Below, piece by piece: positions 1 to 8,409 of a DNA stretch of 20,300 bases; within the stretch, counting starts at the first letter, position 1; every line of letters starts with the position of its first letter. The DNA lies in NCBI GenBank assembly GCA_013695565.1, contig JACDAG010000175.1, positions 1 through 20,300 on the forward strand, in the 5' to 3' direction. The notes under the pieces were generated by a model. It worked only from the letters and a program-made list of their open reading frames with translations. It made no database searches and was not told the DNA's origin. The stretch is from Bradyrhizobium sp. GTDB taxonomy: Bacteria > Pseudomonadota > Alphaproteobacteria > Rhizobiales > Xanthobacteraceae. Made by a program: the position numbers and the translations under genes.

Positions 1-18
1 GCCTTGAGCCGGGACGAC
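1..18. repeat. Truncated end of a palindromic dispersed repeat
   Basis: The first 18 bases match one arm and the outer end of the palindromic element at 8275-8393: a GCC-TTGA-GCCGGGAC core followed by the terminal GAC. The rest of this copy lies outside the window. It sits just downstream of the holA stop codon, so it may be a hairpin in that gene's 3' region. The match is short, but it agrees with the other copy over its full visible length. Confidence 0.5.
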
Positions 19-24
19 GAAGAT

Positions 25-1053
25 TCATCCCCGCCGCTTCGCATTCGCTGCGATCGACAGCAGCGCGCGTTGCGCGATCGCGGCCGCCAACGTGGCTTGC
101 TTGCGCATGTCGAAGGCGGCGGTCGCGAGCTGCTCGATGATCCCGACAAGCCGCGGCGCGCTGAAATTGCGCAGTGCTACTTCGACCGCGCCTTTGCGCG
201 AAAAATGCAACCGCGGATATCCGCTCTCGAGCAAGGTCGAGACCGGCGTGCCCTCGGCGACCGCGAGTGCCGATTTGTGCAGCCATGCCGCCTGGCGCTG
301 GGCCGCGGAAATGATCACGCCCGGATAGGTGCCCGCGATCATGGCTTTGGCGAATTCGCTCTCGACCAGATCCGGCCTGCCCGCGAACGCACCGTCGACG
401 ATCGGATCGAGCTTCAGCTCGGACGCGTCGGCGACAACCGCCATCACGTCGTCGATCGAGACCTCGCCTTTGCCGTGGGCGTAGAGCGCGAGCTTGCGCA
501 ATTCGTTGCGCGAGGCCTGCCGGTCGCCGCCGAGCAGCGCGGTCAACACCGCGCGGGCGTCGGGTGCGATGCGCAGGTTGGACGGCCGCAATTCGTCGTC
601 GATCAGCTTGGCGAGATCGCGCTCGGTGTCGGGATAGCAGGCGATCGCGACCGCGGTCTTGGCGCGCTCGCAGGCCTTGCGCAGCGGCGATTCCGGCCGC
701 AGCTCGCCGGCCTCGATCACGATGCGGCAATCCTTCAACGGCATCTCCGCCAGCGTGTCGATACCGCTGGCAAAACTGCGGGAACCGGCGCGCACACGGA
801 TGGCACGCCGGCCGCCGAACATCGGGATCGTCATCGCCTCCTCGACCAGCCGCGACGGTTCGGCGGACAGTTCGTCGCCGTCCAGCCGTACCAGCGAAAA
901 CGGATCATTGGCATCGTCGACGGCGGACGCCAGCAATGCATCGGCGCGCTCGCGCACCAGGCCGGCATCGGGACCGTACAGCAAGATGATGGGACGGCCG
1001 GAATCGGGCCGGGCGAGAAAAGCGTCGATTTCTTTTCCGCGAAGCGCGACCAC
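25..1053 (-). CDS. holA: DNA polymerase III subunit delta
   Basis: The 342-residue product matches the delta subunit of the replicative clamp loader, which opens the beta sliding clamp so that it can be loaded on primed DNA. The N-terminal part has the family's IILLYGPDAGLVRERADAL stretch (about residues 22-41), a degenerate P-loop-like segment, followed by FGGRRAIRVR near residue 80. Length is normal for HolA. The start is GTG, chosen because AAGGA lies about six bases upstream and the protein then begins MVALRGKEIDAFL, as in relatives. It follows lptE on the same strand after 103 bases filled by a palindromic repeat, so it is probably the last gene of a leuS-lptE-holA transcript. That gene order is common in Alphaproteobacteria, from memory. 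Confidence 0.93.
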   Translation of the reverse strand: MVALRGKEIDAFLARPDSGRPIILLYGPDAGLVRERADALLASAVDDANDPFSLVRLDGDELSAEPSRLVEEAMTIPMFGGRRAIRVRAGSRSFASGIDTLAEMPLKDCRIVIEAGELRPESPLRKACERAKTAVAIACYPDTERDLAKLIDDELRPSNLRIAPDARAVLTALLGGDRQASRNELRKLALYAHGKGEVSIDDVMAVVADASELKLDPIVDGAFAGRPDLVESEFAKAMIAGTYPGVIISAAQRQAAWLHKSALAVAEGTPVSTLLESGYPRLHFSRKGAVEVALRNFSAPRLVGIIEQLATAAFDMRKQATLAAAIAQRALLSIAANAKRRG

Positions 1054-1070
1054 GAGGATCCTTTTGGATT

Positions 1071-1148
1071 GTCATTCCGGGATGGTCCGGAGGACCAGAC
1101 CTGGAATCTCGAGATTCCGGGTTCACGCTACGCGTGCCCCGGAATGAC
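1071..1148. repeat. Palindromic repeat between lptE and holA
   Basis: The element is bounded by inverted ends: GTCATTCCGGG at 1071-1081 and its near-complement CCCCGGAATGAC at 1137-1148. Inside lies a perfect 16-base palindrome, GGAATCTCGAGATTCC (1103-1118), and a smaller stem GGTCC-GGA-GGACC (1084-1096). Elements with these ends and core are, from memory, scattered through Bradyrhizobium and Rhodopseudomonas genomes. It fills nearly the whole gap between lptE and holA, both on the minus strand, so the transcript would carry it as a strong hairpin. Confidence 0.75.
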
Positions 1149-1156
1149 GGGAGGGA

Positions 1157-1708
1157 TCAGCTGCCGGCGACGAAGTACGACGCCAGCCGGGTCTGGATAT
1201 TTTCCGCGATCTCCTGGGCGGCGCGATCCTCGGCGTCGCGGAAGGCGCGGGCGCGGGCGAAGCGCTGCAGCTGGCCCGGGATGTCATAGGACACGCGGGA
1301 GAAGGTCGAGCCGGTCATCACCGATTTGTTCGAGGCGAGATCGATCAGATTGTACTGCGCATCAATGGCGTAATTCTCGCTCGACGGCAGCGCGGTGGCC
1401 GGATCGATCATCAGCGACGAGCGCGAGCTGGAGAACCGCAGCACCAGCCGATGGGTCGGCGGCATGCCGGTCGCATTGCCATACAGCTTGAAAGCCAGCG
1501 CGTTACGGATTTCGACCTGCACGCGGGCTTCGCGGGAGGCGTTGTTCTTGTCGACCGGCGGGACTTCCACGCCCATCAGTTTTTCGCGCAGGCCGGGTGA
1601 ACCGTCGGCACGTTCGGCATACATCGGCTGGAAGCAGCCGGCCGTCAGCGCCGCCAGAGCGGCGACGGCCAGCAGCCGAGCGGCGATCCGGGTTCTAGCC
1701 AACGACAT
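1157..1708 (-). CDS. lptE: LPS assembly lipoprotein LptE
   Basis: The 183-residue lipoprotein matches LptE, the outer-membrane plug of the LptD/LptE translocon that places lipopolysaccharide on the cell surface. A lipoprotein signal is clear: a basic N-terminus, a hydrophobic stretch LLAVAALAALTAGC, and the lipobox cysteine at residue 25, followed by FQPMYA, typical of alphaproteobacterial LptE. The rest has the expected mixed alpha/beta pattern, including a conserved RLVLRFSSSRSSL segment near residue 90. The ATG overlaps the 3' end of leuS by 14 bases, suggesting translational coupling. Position between leuS and holA supports the call as much as the weakly conserved sequence does. Confidence 0.9.
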   Translation of the reverse strand: MSLARTRIAARLLAVAALAALTAGCFQPMYAERADGSPGLREKLMGVEVPPVDKNNASREARVQVEIRNALAFKLYGNATGMPPTHRLVLRFSSSRSSLMIDPATALPSSENYAIDAQYNLIDLASNKSVMTGSTFSRVSYDIPGQLQRFARARAFRDAEDRAAQEIAENIQTRLASYFVAGS

Positions 1709-4331
1709 TCACGATCCTCATGGGAACAACGATCACCTTGCGGACGGCCTTGCCGCCCAGGGCCAGTTTTACCGCATCAAGCGCCAAAACGGCAGCCTCA
1801 ATTTCCGGATTTTGGGCACCCCGTGGCACGGTAACATTACCCCGTTTTTTGCCGTTGACCTGAACCACCAGCGTCACCGTGTCTTCAATCAGCAAATCGC
1901 GTTCGATTTGGGGCCAATTGGCCTCCGAAATCAGCCCGGATTGCCCCAATACCGTCCAGCACTCCTCGGCCAGATGCGGCATCATGGGCGCGAACAGTTG
2001 AACAAGGATGACCGCAGCCTCCCTGACTGACCAGGAAAGATCTGGAGCGAGATCCGGCGCAGCCTGGCCCTCGCGTCCCAGCACCTCGGCCAATGCATTG
2101 GCGAATTCGCGGATATGGGCGAGGCAGACGTTGAAATGCAACCGCTCGATGCCGTTCGAGACCTTGTCCAGCGCGCCATGGGCCGCCTTGCGCAATCCCA
2201 GCGCGTCGGCGCCGAACGACGCCGGCCGGGCGGAAGGCGCCGCTTTGGCGATTTCAGCCGACTCGTTGACCAGCCGCCACAGCCGCTGCACGAAGCGCGA
2301 GGCGCCCTGCACACGCTCGTCGCTCCAGAGCACGTCGCGGTCCGGCGGTGAGTCCGACAGCATGAACCAGCGTGCGACGTCGGCGCCATAGGTCGCGATG
2401 ATGTCGTCGGGGTCGACCGTGTTCTTCTTTGACTTCGACATCTTCTCGATCGCGCCGATGGTGACGTCTTCGCCCGTCGTCAGCAGACTGGCGCGCTTGC
2501 CATTGCCGCCGGCCTCGATCTTCACTTCCGCTGGCGTGACGTAGGAGCCGTCGGCCTTCTGGTAGGTCTCGTGCACCACCATGCCCTGCGTGAACATGCC
2601 GGCGAACGGCTCGTCCATGCTGATATGGCCGGTCGCCTTCATCGCGCGGGTGAAGAAGCGGCTGTACAGCAGATGCAGGATCGCGTGCTCGACGCCGCCG
2701 ATATACTGGTCGACCGGCATCATCCGGTTGGCAACATCGGGCGTGGTCGGCGCCTTCTCGTTCCAGGGATCGGTGAAGCGCGCGAAGTACCAGGACGAGT
2801 CGACAAACGTGTCCATGGTGTCGGTTTCGCGCTGGGCCTTAGCCCCGCATTTCGGGCAGGCGACATGCTTCCAGGTCGGGTGATGGTCGAGCGCGTTGCC
2901 GGGCTTGTCGAAGCTGACATCCTCCGGCAGCACCACCGGCAGGTCGCTGTCCGGCACCGGCACCACATCGCATTTCGGGCAATGGATCACCGGGATCGGG
3001 CAGCCCCAATAGCGCTGGCGCGAAATGCCCCAGTCGCGCAGGCGGAAGTTCACCTGCCGCTCGGCGACAGCCATGTTGCCGCGCAGCTCTGATTCCAGCC
3101 GTTTTGCCACTTCCTCCTTGGCCTGATCGATGGTCATGCCATCGAGGAAGCGCGAATTGATCATGCGGCCGTCGCCGTCATAGGCGGTGTCGGTGATGAC
3201 GAAACTGCTCGGGTCCTGGCCTTCGGGACACACCACGGGCGTGACGCCGAGCGCATATTTGCTGACGAAATCGAGGTCGCGCTGGTCGTGGCCCGGGCAG
3301 CCGAAGATGGCACCCGTGCCGTATTCCATCAGCACGAAGTTCGCGACATAGACCGGCAGCTTCCAGCTCGGATCGAACGGATGCACCGCGCGGATACCGG
3401 TATCAAAACCCTGCTTTTCCGCGGTGTCGATGATTTCCTGCGCGGTGCCGATGCGTTTGACCTCGGCGATGAACTCCGCAAGCTTCGGGTTCTTCATCGC
3501 GGCGGCCATTGCCAGCGGATGATCGGGCGCGATCGCCATGAACTTGGCGCCGAACAGCGTGTCGGGCCGCGTCGTGAAAATCTTCAGCTCGCTCTCGCCG
3601 GCCGGCGTCGTTGCCGCATCCAGCGCGAAACGCAGCAGCAAGCCCTCGGAGCGGCCGATCCAGTTGCGCTGCATCAGGCGCACCTTGTCGGGCCAGCGAT
3701 CCAGCGTATCCAGCGCGTCCAGCAGTTCCTGCGAGTACTTTGTGATCTTGAAGACCCACTGGTTCATCTCGCGCTGCTCGACGACGGCGCCGGAGCGCCA
3801 GCCGCGGCCGTCGATCACCTGCTCGTTGGCGAGCACGGTCATGTCGACCGGGTCCCAGTTGAGCTTGCGATTCTCGCGCTCGGCGAGGCCCACGCCCAGG
3901 AAATCCAGGAACATCTTCTGCTGATGCTTGTAGTAGGCGAGATCGCAGGTCGCGAATTCGCGTGACCAGTCCAGAGAGAGCCCCATGGTTTGGAGCTGCT
4001 TCTTCATTGCGGCGATATTCTCGTAGGTCCAGGCCTTCGGCGCCACCTTGCGCTCGATCGCGGCATTCTCGGCGGGCAGTCCGAACGCGTCCCAGCCCAT
4101 CGGGTGCAACACGTTAAAGCCCTTGGCCCGCTTGAACCGGGCCAGCACGTCGCCCATGGCATAGTTGCGGACGTGACCGACATGGATGCGGCCGGACGGG
4201 TAGGGGAACATCTCGAGGACGTAATATTTCGGCCGGGAATCATCGTTTTTGGAGGCGAAGATCGCCTTCTGGTCCCACTGGCGTTGCCAGCGCGGCTCGG
4301 AGTCACGGGCGTTATAGCGTTCGGAGGTCAT
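1695..4331 (-). CDS. leuS: Leucine--tRNA ligase
   Basis: The 878-residue product is a full-length class I leucyl-tRNA synthetase, which charges tRNA-Leu with leucine at the expense of ATP. The ATP-binding HIGH motif appears as HVGH at residues 50-53 within PYPSGRIHVGHVRNYAMGD, and KMSKS is at residues 630-634. The CP1 editing domain shows the TTRPDTLFGA segment, and two CPKC pairs (C451/C454 and C492/C495) form the zinc ribbon. The C-terminal part has the anticodon-binding helical domain. The ATG start gives MTSERYNARDSEPRWQRQWD, as in relatives. It is the first gene of the minus-strand block and is divergent from the diguanylate cyclase gene, with about 146 bases between. Confidence 0.98.
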   Translation of the reverse strand: MTSERYNARDSEPRWQRQWDQKAIFASKNDDSRPKYYVLEMFPYPSGRIHVGHVRNYAMGDVLARFKRAKGFNVLHPMGWDAFGLPAENAAIERKVAPKAWTYENIAAMKKQLQTMGLSLDWSREFATCDLAYYKHQQKMFLDFLGVGLAERENRKLNWDPVDMTVLANEQVIDGRGWRSGAVVEQREMNQWVFKITKYSQELLDALDTLDRWPDKVRLMQRNWIGRSEGLLLRFALDAATTPAGESELKIFTTRPDTLFGAKFMAIAPDHPLAMAAAMKNPKLAEFIAEVKRIGTAQEIIDTAEKQGFDTGIRAVHPFDPSWKLPVYVANFVLMEYGTGAIFGCPGHDQRDLDFVSKYALGVTPVVCPEGQDPSSFVITDTAYDGDGRMINSRFLDGMTIDQAKEEVAKRLESELRGNMAVAERQVNFRLRDWGISRQRYWGCPIPVIHCPKCDVVPVPDSDLPVVLPEDVSFDKPGNALDHHPTWKHVACPKCGAKAQRETDTMDTFVDSSWYFARFTDPWNEKAPTTPDVANRMMPVDQYIGGVEHAILHLLYSRFFTRAMKATGHISMDEPFAGMFTQGMVVHETYQKADGSYVTPAEVKIEAGGNGKRASLLTTGEDVTIGAIEKMSKSKKNTVDPDDIIATYGADVARWFMLSDSPPDRDVLWSDERVQGASRFVQRLWRLVNESAEIAKAAPSARPASFGADALGLRKAAHGALDKVSNGIERLHFNVCLAHIREFANALAEVLGREGQAAPDLAPDLSWSVREAAVILVQLFAPMMPHLAEECWTVLGQSGLISEANWPQIERDLLIEDTVTLVVQVNGKKRGNVTVPRGAQNPEIEAAVLALDAVKLALGGKAVRKVIVVPMRIVNVVG

Positions 4332-4477
4332 GGCGTCGCAGGGGTTTATTACTGGGTTTTTCAGCCGTTAAAAGACGGCGGACTAGGCCACAGAATCGAT
4401 TGCGGGGTCAACGGGTTGGAGGATATCGGTCGAGCTTCCCGGAGCAGGCGGAAAGCACAGGCGGCGGTCCGGTTGAG

Positions 4478-5611
4478 GTGCGTTTAACGAATTTGTGGGA
4501 ACCTGCCTATGAAAAGAGCATCGATTCACCGGGCTGGATACTAAATAGCGTGACCGCGGCCTTCGACGAGCTGGATTTCGAATACGCCACGTCGATCGCC
4601 GAAAAGGCGATGCGGTCGATGGCCGAGCAGCGCGTTCCGCCGACGCCGAACAATTTCCACGTCTGGTTCAACTATACGCTGGGTGAGCCGCCCATACTGA
4701 AGCGGGCGATCGATATCCTGATCGGCAACAAGCGCAAATTCGACGCCCACACCAATCGCGAAATATACGAGAGCTACGTCGGGACCAAAGCCTCCGACGA
4801 GGCCGTAGCCTACGATGTCTCCCAGCAACTGCACTCGGTGATGGCGTCAGCCAAGCGGTTCCTGACCACCGCCATCGACGACAACCGCACCCAGATGGCT
4901 GCGATCAACGATGTCACCGAGCGGACAGAAGCCGGCTTCGATCCCAAGCAGCTGGTCGAGAGCCTGATGGGCGAACTCGCCAAGGCGACGACGCGCGCCA
5001 CCAAGCTCGAAGTCAGTTTTGTCGAGAAATCACGCGAACTGGCCACGATCCGCGATTCCCTGGTCAAGTCAGAGGAACGGGCAAAGACTGACACGCTGAC
5101 CGGCCTGCCGAACCGCCGGGCGCTGGAGGAGTTCTTCCGCAAGGCCCAGATCGCCGCGATGGAACAGGATGATCCCGTCAGCGCGCTGCTGATGGATATC
5201 GACCATTTCAAGCGCTTCAACGACGAGTTCGGCCACGGCGTCGGCGATCAGGTGCTTCGCCTGATGGCGAAAGTGCTGCGCGATAGTGTGCGGGACATCG
5301 ATCTGCCGGCGCGCTATGGCGGCGAGGAGCTGATCGTCATTCTGCCCAACGCCGGCTTGTCCACGGCTACCGCGATCGCGGAACGGATCCGGCGTTCGGT
5401 CGCGGAATGTCACATTTCCCGCCGCTCGACCGGCGAAGCGCTGCCCGGCATCACCATTTCCATCGGTGTGGCGCAGTTTCAGGGCGGCGAATCCATGGCC
5501 GATTTAATCGAACGCTGCGATCGCGCGCTGTATCTGGCCAAGAAGACCGGTCGGAACCGGGTGGTCACCGAGACCGAACTCGAGGCCGAGCAGCAGCAGG
5601 CAACTGCCTAA
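4478..5611 (+). CDS. GGDEF-domain diguanylate cyclase, soluble, with I-site
   Basis: This protein should make cyclic di-GMP from two GTP. The C-terminal half is a complete GGDEF domain: DTLTGLPNRR, the metal-binding MDIDHFKRFND, and the active-site signature GGEEL at residues 281-285. The inhibitory-site motif RxxD is present as RDID (272-275), exactly five residues before GGEEL, so product feedback inhibition is expected. The N-terminal 190 residues are mainly helical, with no membrane segment and no sensor domain I recognise. The start is uncertain. The open frame runs back to a TTG at 4400 (403 residues), but codon use before 4478 looks non-coding; I prefer this GTG (377 residues), with TTG at 4493 a third option. 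No clear ribosome site decides it. It is convergent with a second GGDEF gene. Confidence 0.88.
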   Translation: MRLTNLWEPAYEKSIDSPGWILNSVTAAFDELDFEYATSIAEKAMRSMAEQRVPPTPNNFHVWFNYTLGEPPILKRAIDILIGNKRKFDAHTNREIYESYVGTKASDEAVAYDVSQQLHSVMASAKRFLTTAIDDNRTQMAAINDVTERTEAGFDPKQLVESLMGELAKATTRATKLEVSFVEKSRELATIRDSLVKSEERAKTDTLTGLPNRRALEEFFRKAQIAAMEQDDPVSALLMDIDHFKRFNDEFGHGVGDQVLRLMAKVLRDSVRDIDLPARYGGEELIVILPNAGLSTATAIAERIRRSVAECHISRRSTGEALPGITISIGVAQFQGGESMADLIERCDRALYLAKKTGRNRVVTETELEAEQQQATA

Positions 5612-5634
5612 AACGAATTAAGTCGGGCCTGACG

Positions 5635-5648
5635 ACGGGCCGGCCCGT
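5635..5648. other. Palindrome in convergent gap
   Basis: ACGGGCCGGCCCGT is a perfect 14-base palindrome just past the stop of the first GGDEF gene. The gap of 171 bases (5612-5782) between the two convergent GGDEF genes otherwise shows nothing clear. No hairpin with a following T run was found for either strand, so this is recorded only as a possible structure. Confidence 0.3.
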
Positions 5649-5782
5649 GCCCCGGACGCAAACAGCCAAGTTGCTGCAAGCGGGGCCTATTCTTACTTTG
5701 CATGGGGTTGTTTTCGCGATTTTGAGTCTGGGCACCTGCGGGTGTACCGCCGAACAGGCCCTGCGCCCGCGATACGCGATCT

Positions 5783-7474
5783 TTAACCCGCCAGCGCCAT
5801 GCCGGCTTCGTCGATCAGCCGGGTAAATCCATGCTCGACCACGGTGTTGCGGCCGCGGTGCTTGGCGGCGTAGAGGGCGGCGTCGGCGGCCTCGATCAGG
5901 TCGCCGGGCCGCTGGGTGTCGTTCGGCAGGGTGGCGGCGACGCCGACGCTGACCGTGACGGTTTTGTGGCTGCTGGTGACGTGCGGTATCCCGAGGCTCT
6001 GTACCGCCGCACGCACCGTTTCGCCGATCGCCAGCGCCTTGAGCGAGTCGGTGTTCGGCAGCAGCAGGCAGAATTCCTCGCCGCCATAACGGCCGGCAAA
6101 GCCCATGGTGTCGGCGGAGATCCCGGCCAGCGCCTCGCCGAGCCTGGTGAGGCACGCGTCTCCCTCGGGGTGGCCATAGCTGTCATTGTAGAGCTTGAAG
6201 TGATCGACATCGATCATCAACAACGACAATTCGCTGTTGTATTGCTGCGCCTTCATCCACTCGAAATCCAGACGGCTCTGGAAGCCGCGGCGGTTGGCGA
6301 GGCCCGACAGCATGTCGATCGAGGCCATCACCGTGAGACGGTCGTTGGTCGCGATAAGTTCGCGCTCACGCTGGCTGAGCTGGGCGGCCATCGCGTTGAA
6401 GGCGCGCGCCAGCGGCATGAATTCCGACGGCAGCTTGTTGCGCGCGACGCGTGCCGACCAATCGCCCTCGCCGAAGCGCCTGGCCATACCGGTCATGACC
6501 TCGATCGGGTTGATGATCAGTTTCTCGGCGCCGATCAGCGCCCCCAGCAGCACGAACAGGCAGACGAATCCCAATTGAAGATAGGCGGTGCGGATATCGC
6601 GATTGATCGCGGCCGTCACCTTGGCCTCGTCGATGCTGACGATCAGCCGCGATTGCGTTCCGGAAATGCGCGCAAAACTGATCATGCGCTTGGAACCATC
6701 AGTCCCCGCAAACGACAGCGAACCCGACGGCGCGTTGGAGCCGAGCGCCTTGTCGGCGATCGCCGCCAATAGGGGCACGTTGTCGAGCGGCCGGCCGATC
6801 ATGCTGGTCTGGTCGGCGGGCGCGGCGATGACGATGCCGGCACTGTCGACCAGCAGCGACGAAATTCCCGGACGGCCGCCGAGATTGGTCATGATCTTCG
6901 ACAGCCAGTCGATATTGATGCCGGCCACGACGACGGCATCTTCCTCCGGATTGATTGCGGCCACGGGATAGGCCGCCATCATCATCGGCCGGCCATTGGT
7001 CTTGCCGAACAGATAATCGCTGAAAACGAAGTCGCGGGTTTCCTGCGCCTTGCGGAAATAGTCGCGGTCGCCGAGGTTGAGCCCGACCTGCATGTTCAGG
7101 GTGGAACACTGCACCAGGCCGTCCTTTGCGACGATCATGATGCTGCGGATCCAGGGCAGATTGGTCGGCAGGCTGGCGCGCAGGATTTCGCAGCTGCGCG
7201 CGATGCCGCCGGAGGCACGGATATAGGCCGCCGATTTCAGCATTGTCTCGACCGAGGAAATCACCTCGCGCTGGGTATCGGCGCTGTGCTGAGTGATATT
7301 GACAAATTCCTCGGAGGCAGCGGCGATCTGCTTGGATCTGGTATCGTCGAGCGAACGGACGCGCTCCAGCATCAAGGGCGCCACCAGGAGCAATGCCAGC
7401 AGCGCAAGCCGCGCGCGGATTCCCAGAAGCTTCTTGAGTTTCGCCCTGTTGCGGTTGAAAGTAACGCCAGACAT
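5783..7474 (-). CDS. Membrane diguanylate cyclase, Cache-HAMP-GGDEF
   Basis: This 563-residue inner-membrane protein combines a sensor with a cyclic di-GMP synthase. A transmembrane segment at about residues 22-36 is followed by a periplasmic region of some 250 residues. That region carries a Cache/PDC-like pattern (VAKDGLVQCSTLNMQVGLNLGDRDYF near 115-140, then AAYPVA and GINIDW). A second membrane segment lies at about 299-318, then a HAMP linker (about 319-370) and a GGDEF domain with MIDVDHFKLYND and GGEEF at 464-468. The RxxD inhibitory site is absent: the equivalent residues, five before GGEEF, read DTMG. The ATG is preferred because GGGGACGAGG lies just before it; the frame extends to a TTG at 7516. 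The signal sensed is unknown. It is divergent from the yggS-type gene. Confidence 0.93.
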   Translation of the reverse strand: MSGVTFNRNRAKLKKLLGIRARLALLALLLVAPLMLERVRSLDDTRSKQIAAASEEFVNITQHSADTQREVISSVETMLKSAAYIRASGGIARSCEILRASLPTNLPWIRSIMIVAKDGLVQCSTLNMQVGLNLGDRDYFRKAQETRDFVFSDYLFGKTNGRPMMMAAYPVAAINPEEDAVVVAGINIDWLSKIMTNLGGRPGISSLLVDSAGIVIAAPADQTSMIGRPLDNVPLLAAIADKALGSNAPSGSLSFAGTDGSKRMISFARISGTQSRLIVSIDEAKVTAAINRDIRTAYLQLGFVCLFVLLGALIGAEKLIINPIEVMTGMARRFGEGDWSARVARNKLPSEFMPLARAFNAMAAQLSQRERELIATNDRLTVMASIDMLSGLANRRGFQSRLDFEWMKAQQYNSELSLLMIDVDHFKLYNDSYGHPEGDACLTRLGEALAGISADTMGFAGRYGGEEFCLLLPNTDSLKALAIGETVRAAVQSLGIPHVTSSHKTVTVSVGVAATLPNDTQRPGDLIEAADAALYAAKHRGRNTVVEHGFTRLIDEAGMALAG

Positions 7475-7554
7475 CCTCGTCCCCTGCCCCGTGTGACAGT
7501 AGAGCGAAGGGTTCAAAAAGCCTTTCCCGAACTTGGTAAAATTCGAGGAAATTC

Positions 7555-7566
7555 CGTAAATTTACG
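7555..7566. promoter_or_regulatory. Palindrome in the divergent DGC/yggS promoter region
   Basis: CGTAAATTTACG is a perfect 12-base palindrome in the AT-rich part of the 106-base gap between the divergent genes. It lies 15 bases before the yggS-type ATG, close enough to be an operator, but nothing else supports a role. Confidence 0.3.
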
Positions 7567-7580
7567 AGACGAAGCCCGAC

Positions 7581-8270
7581 ATGACGCCAGAGATGACCAC
7601 GTCGCTAACAAAGCCTTTAAATGGCGGTCTCGCTACCGTGGAGCAGGACATTGCGCGCGCCTGCAAGGAAGCGCGCCGCGACCCTGCGACGGTAAAATTG
7701 ATCGCGGTGTCGAAGACGTTCGACGCGTCGGCGATTTCGCCCATAATTGATGCCGGGCAGCGCGTATTCGGTGAAAATCGCGTGCAGGAAGCCAAGGCGA
7801 AATGGCCAGGGTTAATGTCCGCTTACCCAGGGATCGCCCTGCATCTGATCGGGCCGCTGCAATCCAACAAGGCGAAAGAGGCCGTCGCGCTGTTCGACGC
7901 CATTCATTCGGTCGACCGTCCCAGCATTTGCGAAGCGTTAGCCAAGGAAATCAATTCCCAGAACAAGGTGCTGGAATTGTTCGTCCAGCTCAACACCGGC
8001 GAGGAGCCGCAGAAGGCCGGTGTCGCACCCGGCGATGCCGATGCGTTCATTGCGAACTGCCGGGAGAAATATGGTCTTCAGATTTCCGGGTTGATGTGCA
8101 TCCCGCCGGTCAACGAGGCGCCGGCGCCGCATTTCGCGCTGACCGCCAAGATCGCCGCGCGCAATGGCCTGAAGAACCTCTCGATGGGCATGAGCGCCGA
8201 TCTTGCGATCGCGATCCAGTTCGGCGCCACGCATGTCCGTGTTGGTTCGGCGATCTTTGGGCATCGGTAG
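7581..8270 (+). CDS. YggS/PLPBP family pyridoxal-phosphate-binding protein
   Basis: The 229-residue product belongs to the YggS/PROSC (COG0325) family, small cytosolic proteins with a single TIM-barrel fold that bind pyridoxal 5'-phosphate and maintain B6-vitamer and amino-acid balance; no enzyme reaction is established. The PLP lysine is K45 in LIAVSKTF. Other family hallmarks are FGENRVQEA, HLIGPLQSNKAKEAV, GLMCIPP and the C-terminal SMGMSADLAIAIQFGATHVR followed by VGSAIFG. Length is normal. The ATG at 7581 is used; a second in-frame ATG at 7593 is possible. It is divergent from the Cache-GGDEF gene and ends four bases before a large inverted repeat that may terminate its transcript. Confidence 0.95.
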   Translation: MTPEMTTSLTKPLNGGLATVEQDIARACKEARRDPATVKLIAVSKTFDASAISPIIDAGQRVFGENRVQEAKAKWPGLMSAYPGIALHLIGPLQSNKAKEAVALFDAIHSVDRPSICEALAKEINSQNKVLELFVQLNTGEEPQKAGVAPGDADAFIANCREKYGLQISGLMCIPPVNEAPAPHFALTAKIAARNGLKNLSMGMSADLAIAIQFGATHVRVGSAIFGHR

Positions 8271-8274
8271 TTTT

Positions 8275-8393
8275 GTCGTCCCGGCCTTGAGCCGGGACCC
8301 ATACCGCGTGATCTAGCGAGAGGGCCGTGTAGCAGACACCTCCCACAAAACCAAAGGCGGTGACTATGGGTCCCGGCTCAAGGCCGGGACGAC
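8275..8393. repeat. Palindromic dispersed repeat with perfect 29-base arms
   Basis: The left arm (8275-8303) and right arm (8365-8393) are exact reverse complements over 29 bases, separated by 61 bases. Each arm is itself a hairpin: GTCCCGGC-CTTGA-GCCGGGAC on the left and its complement on the right. The element therefore can form either two small hairpins or one long stem. A partial relative lies at 1-18. Elements of this type are, from memory, common in Bradyrhizobium. It occupies most of the gap between the convergent yggS-type and hydratase genes, so it may also end transcription from both sides. Confidence 0.85.
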
Positions 8394-8409
8394 ACCGAGT
8401 GTGTAGCCA

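Noticed and set aside
4..1491. Long plus-strand open frame of 495 codons opposite holA and lptE
   Set aside because: It is antisense to two recognisable genes, has an Arg/Gly/Asp-biased composition typical of a GC-rich shadow frame, and shows no family motif.
4383..4411. Possible leuS promoter on the minus strand: TTGACC, 17 bases, GCCTAG
   Set aside because: The -35 match is fair but the -10 is poor, and the gap offers no second line of evidence such as conservation or a mapped start.
5407..5826. Plus-strand open frame running from the first GGDEF gene into the convergent gap
   Set aside because: Most of it is an out-of-frame reading of the GGDEF domain, and the tail in the gap has no start with a ribosome site.
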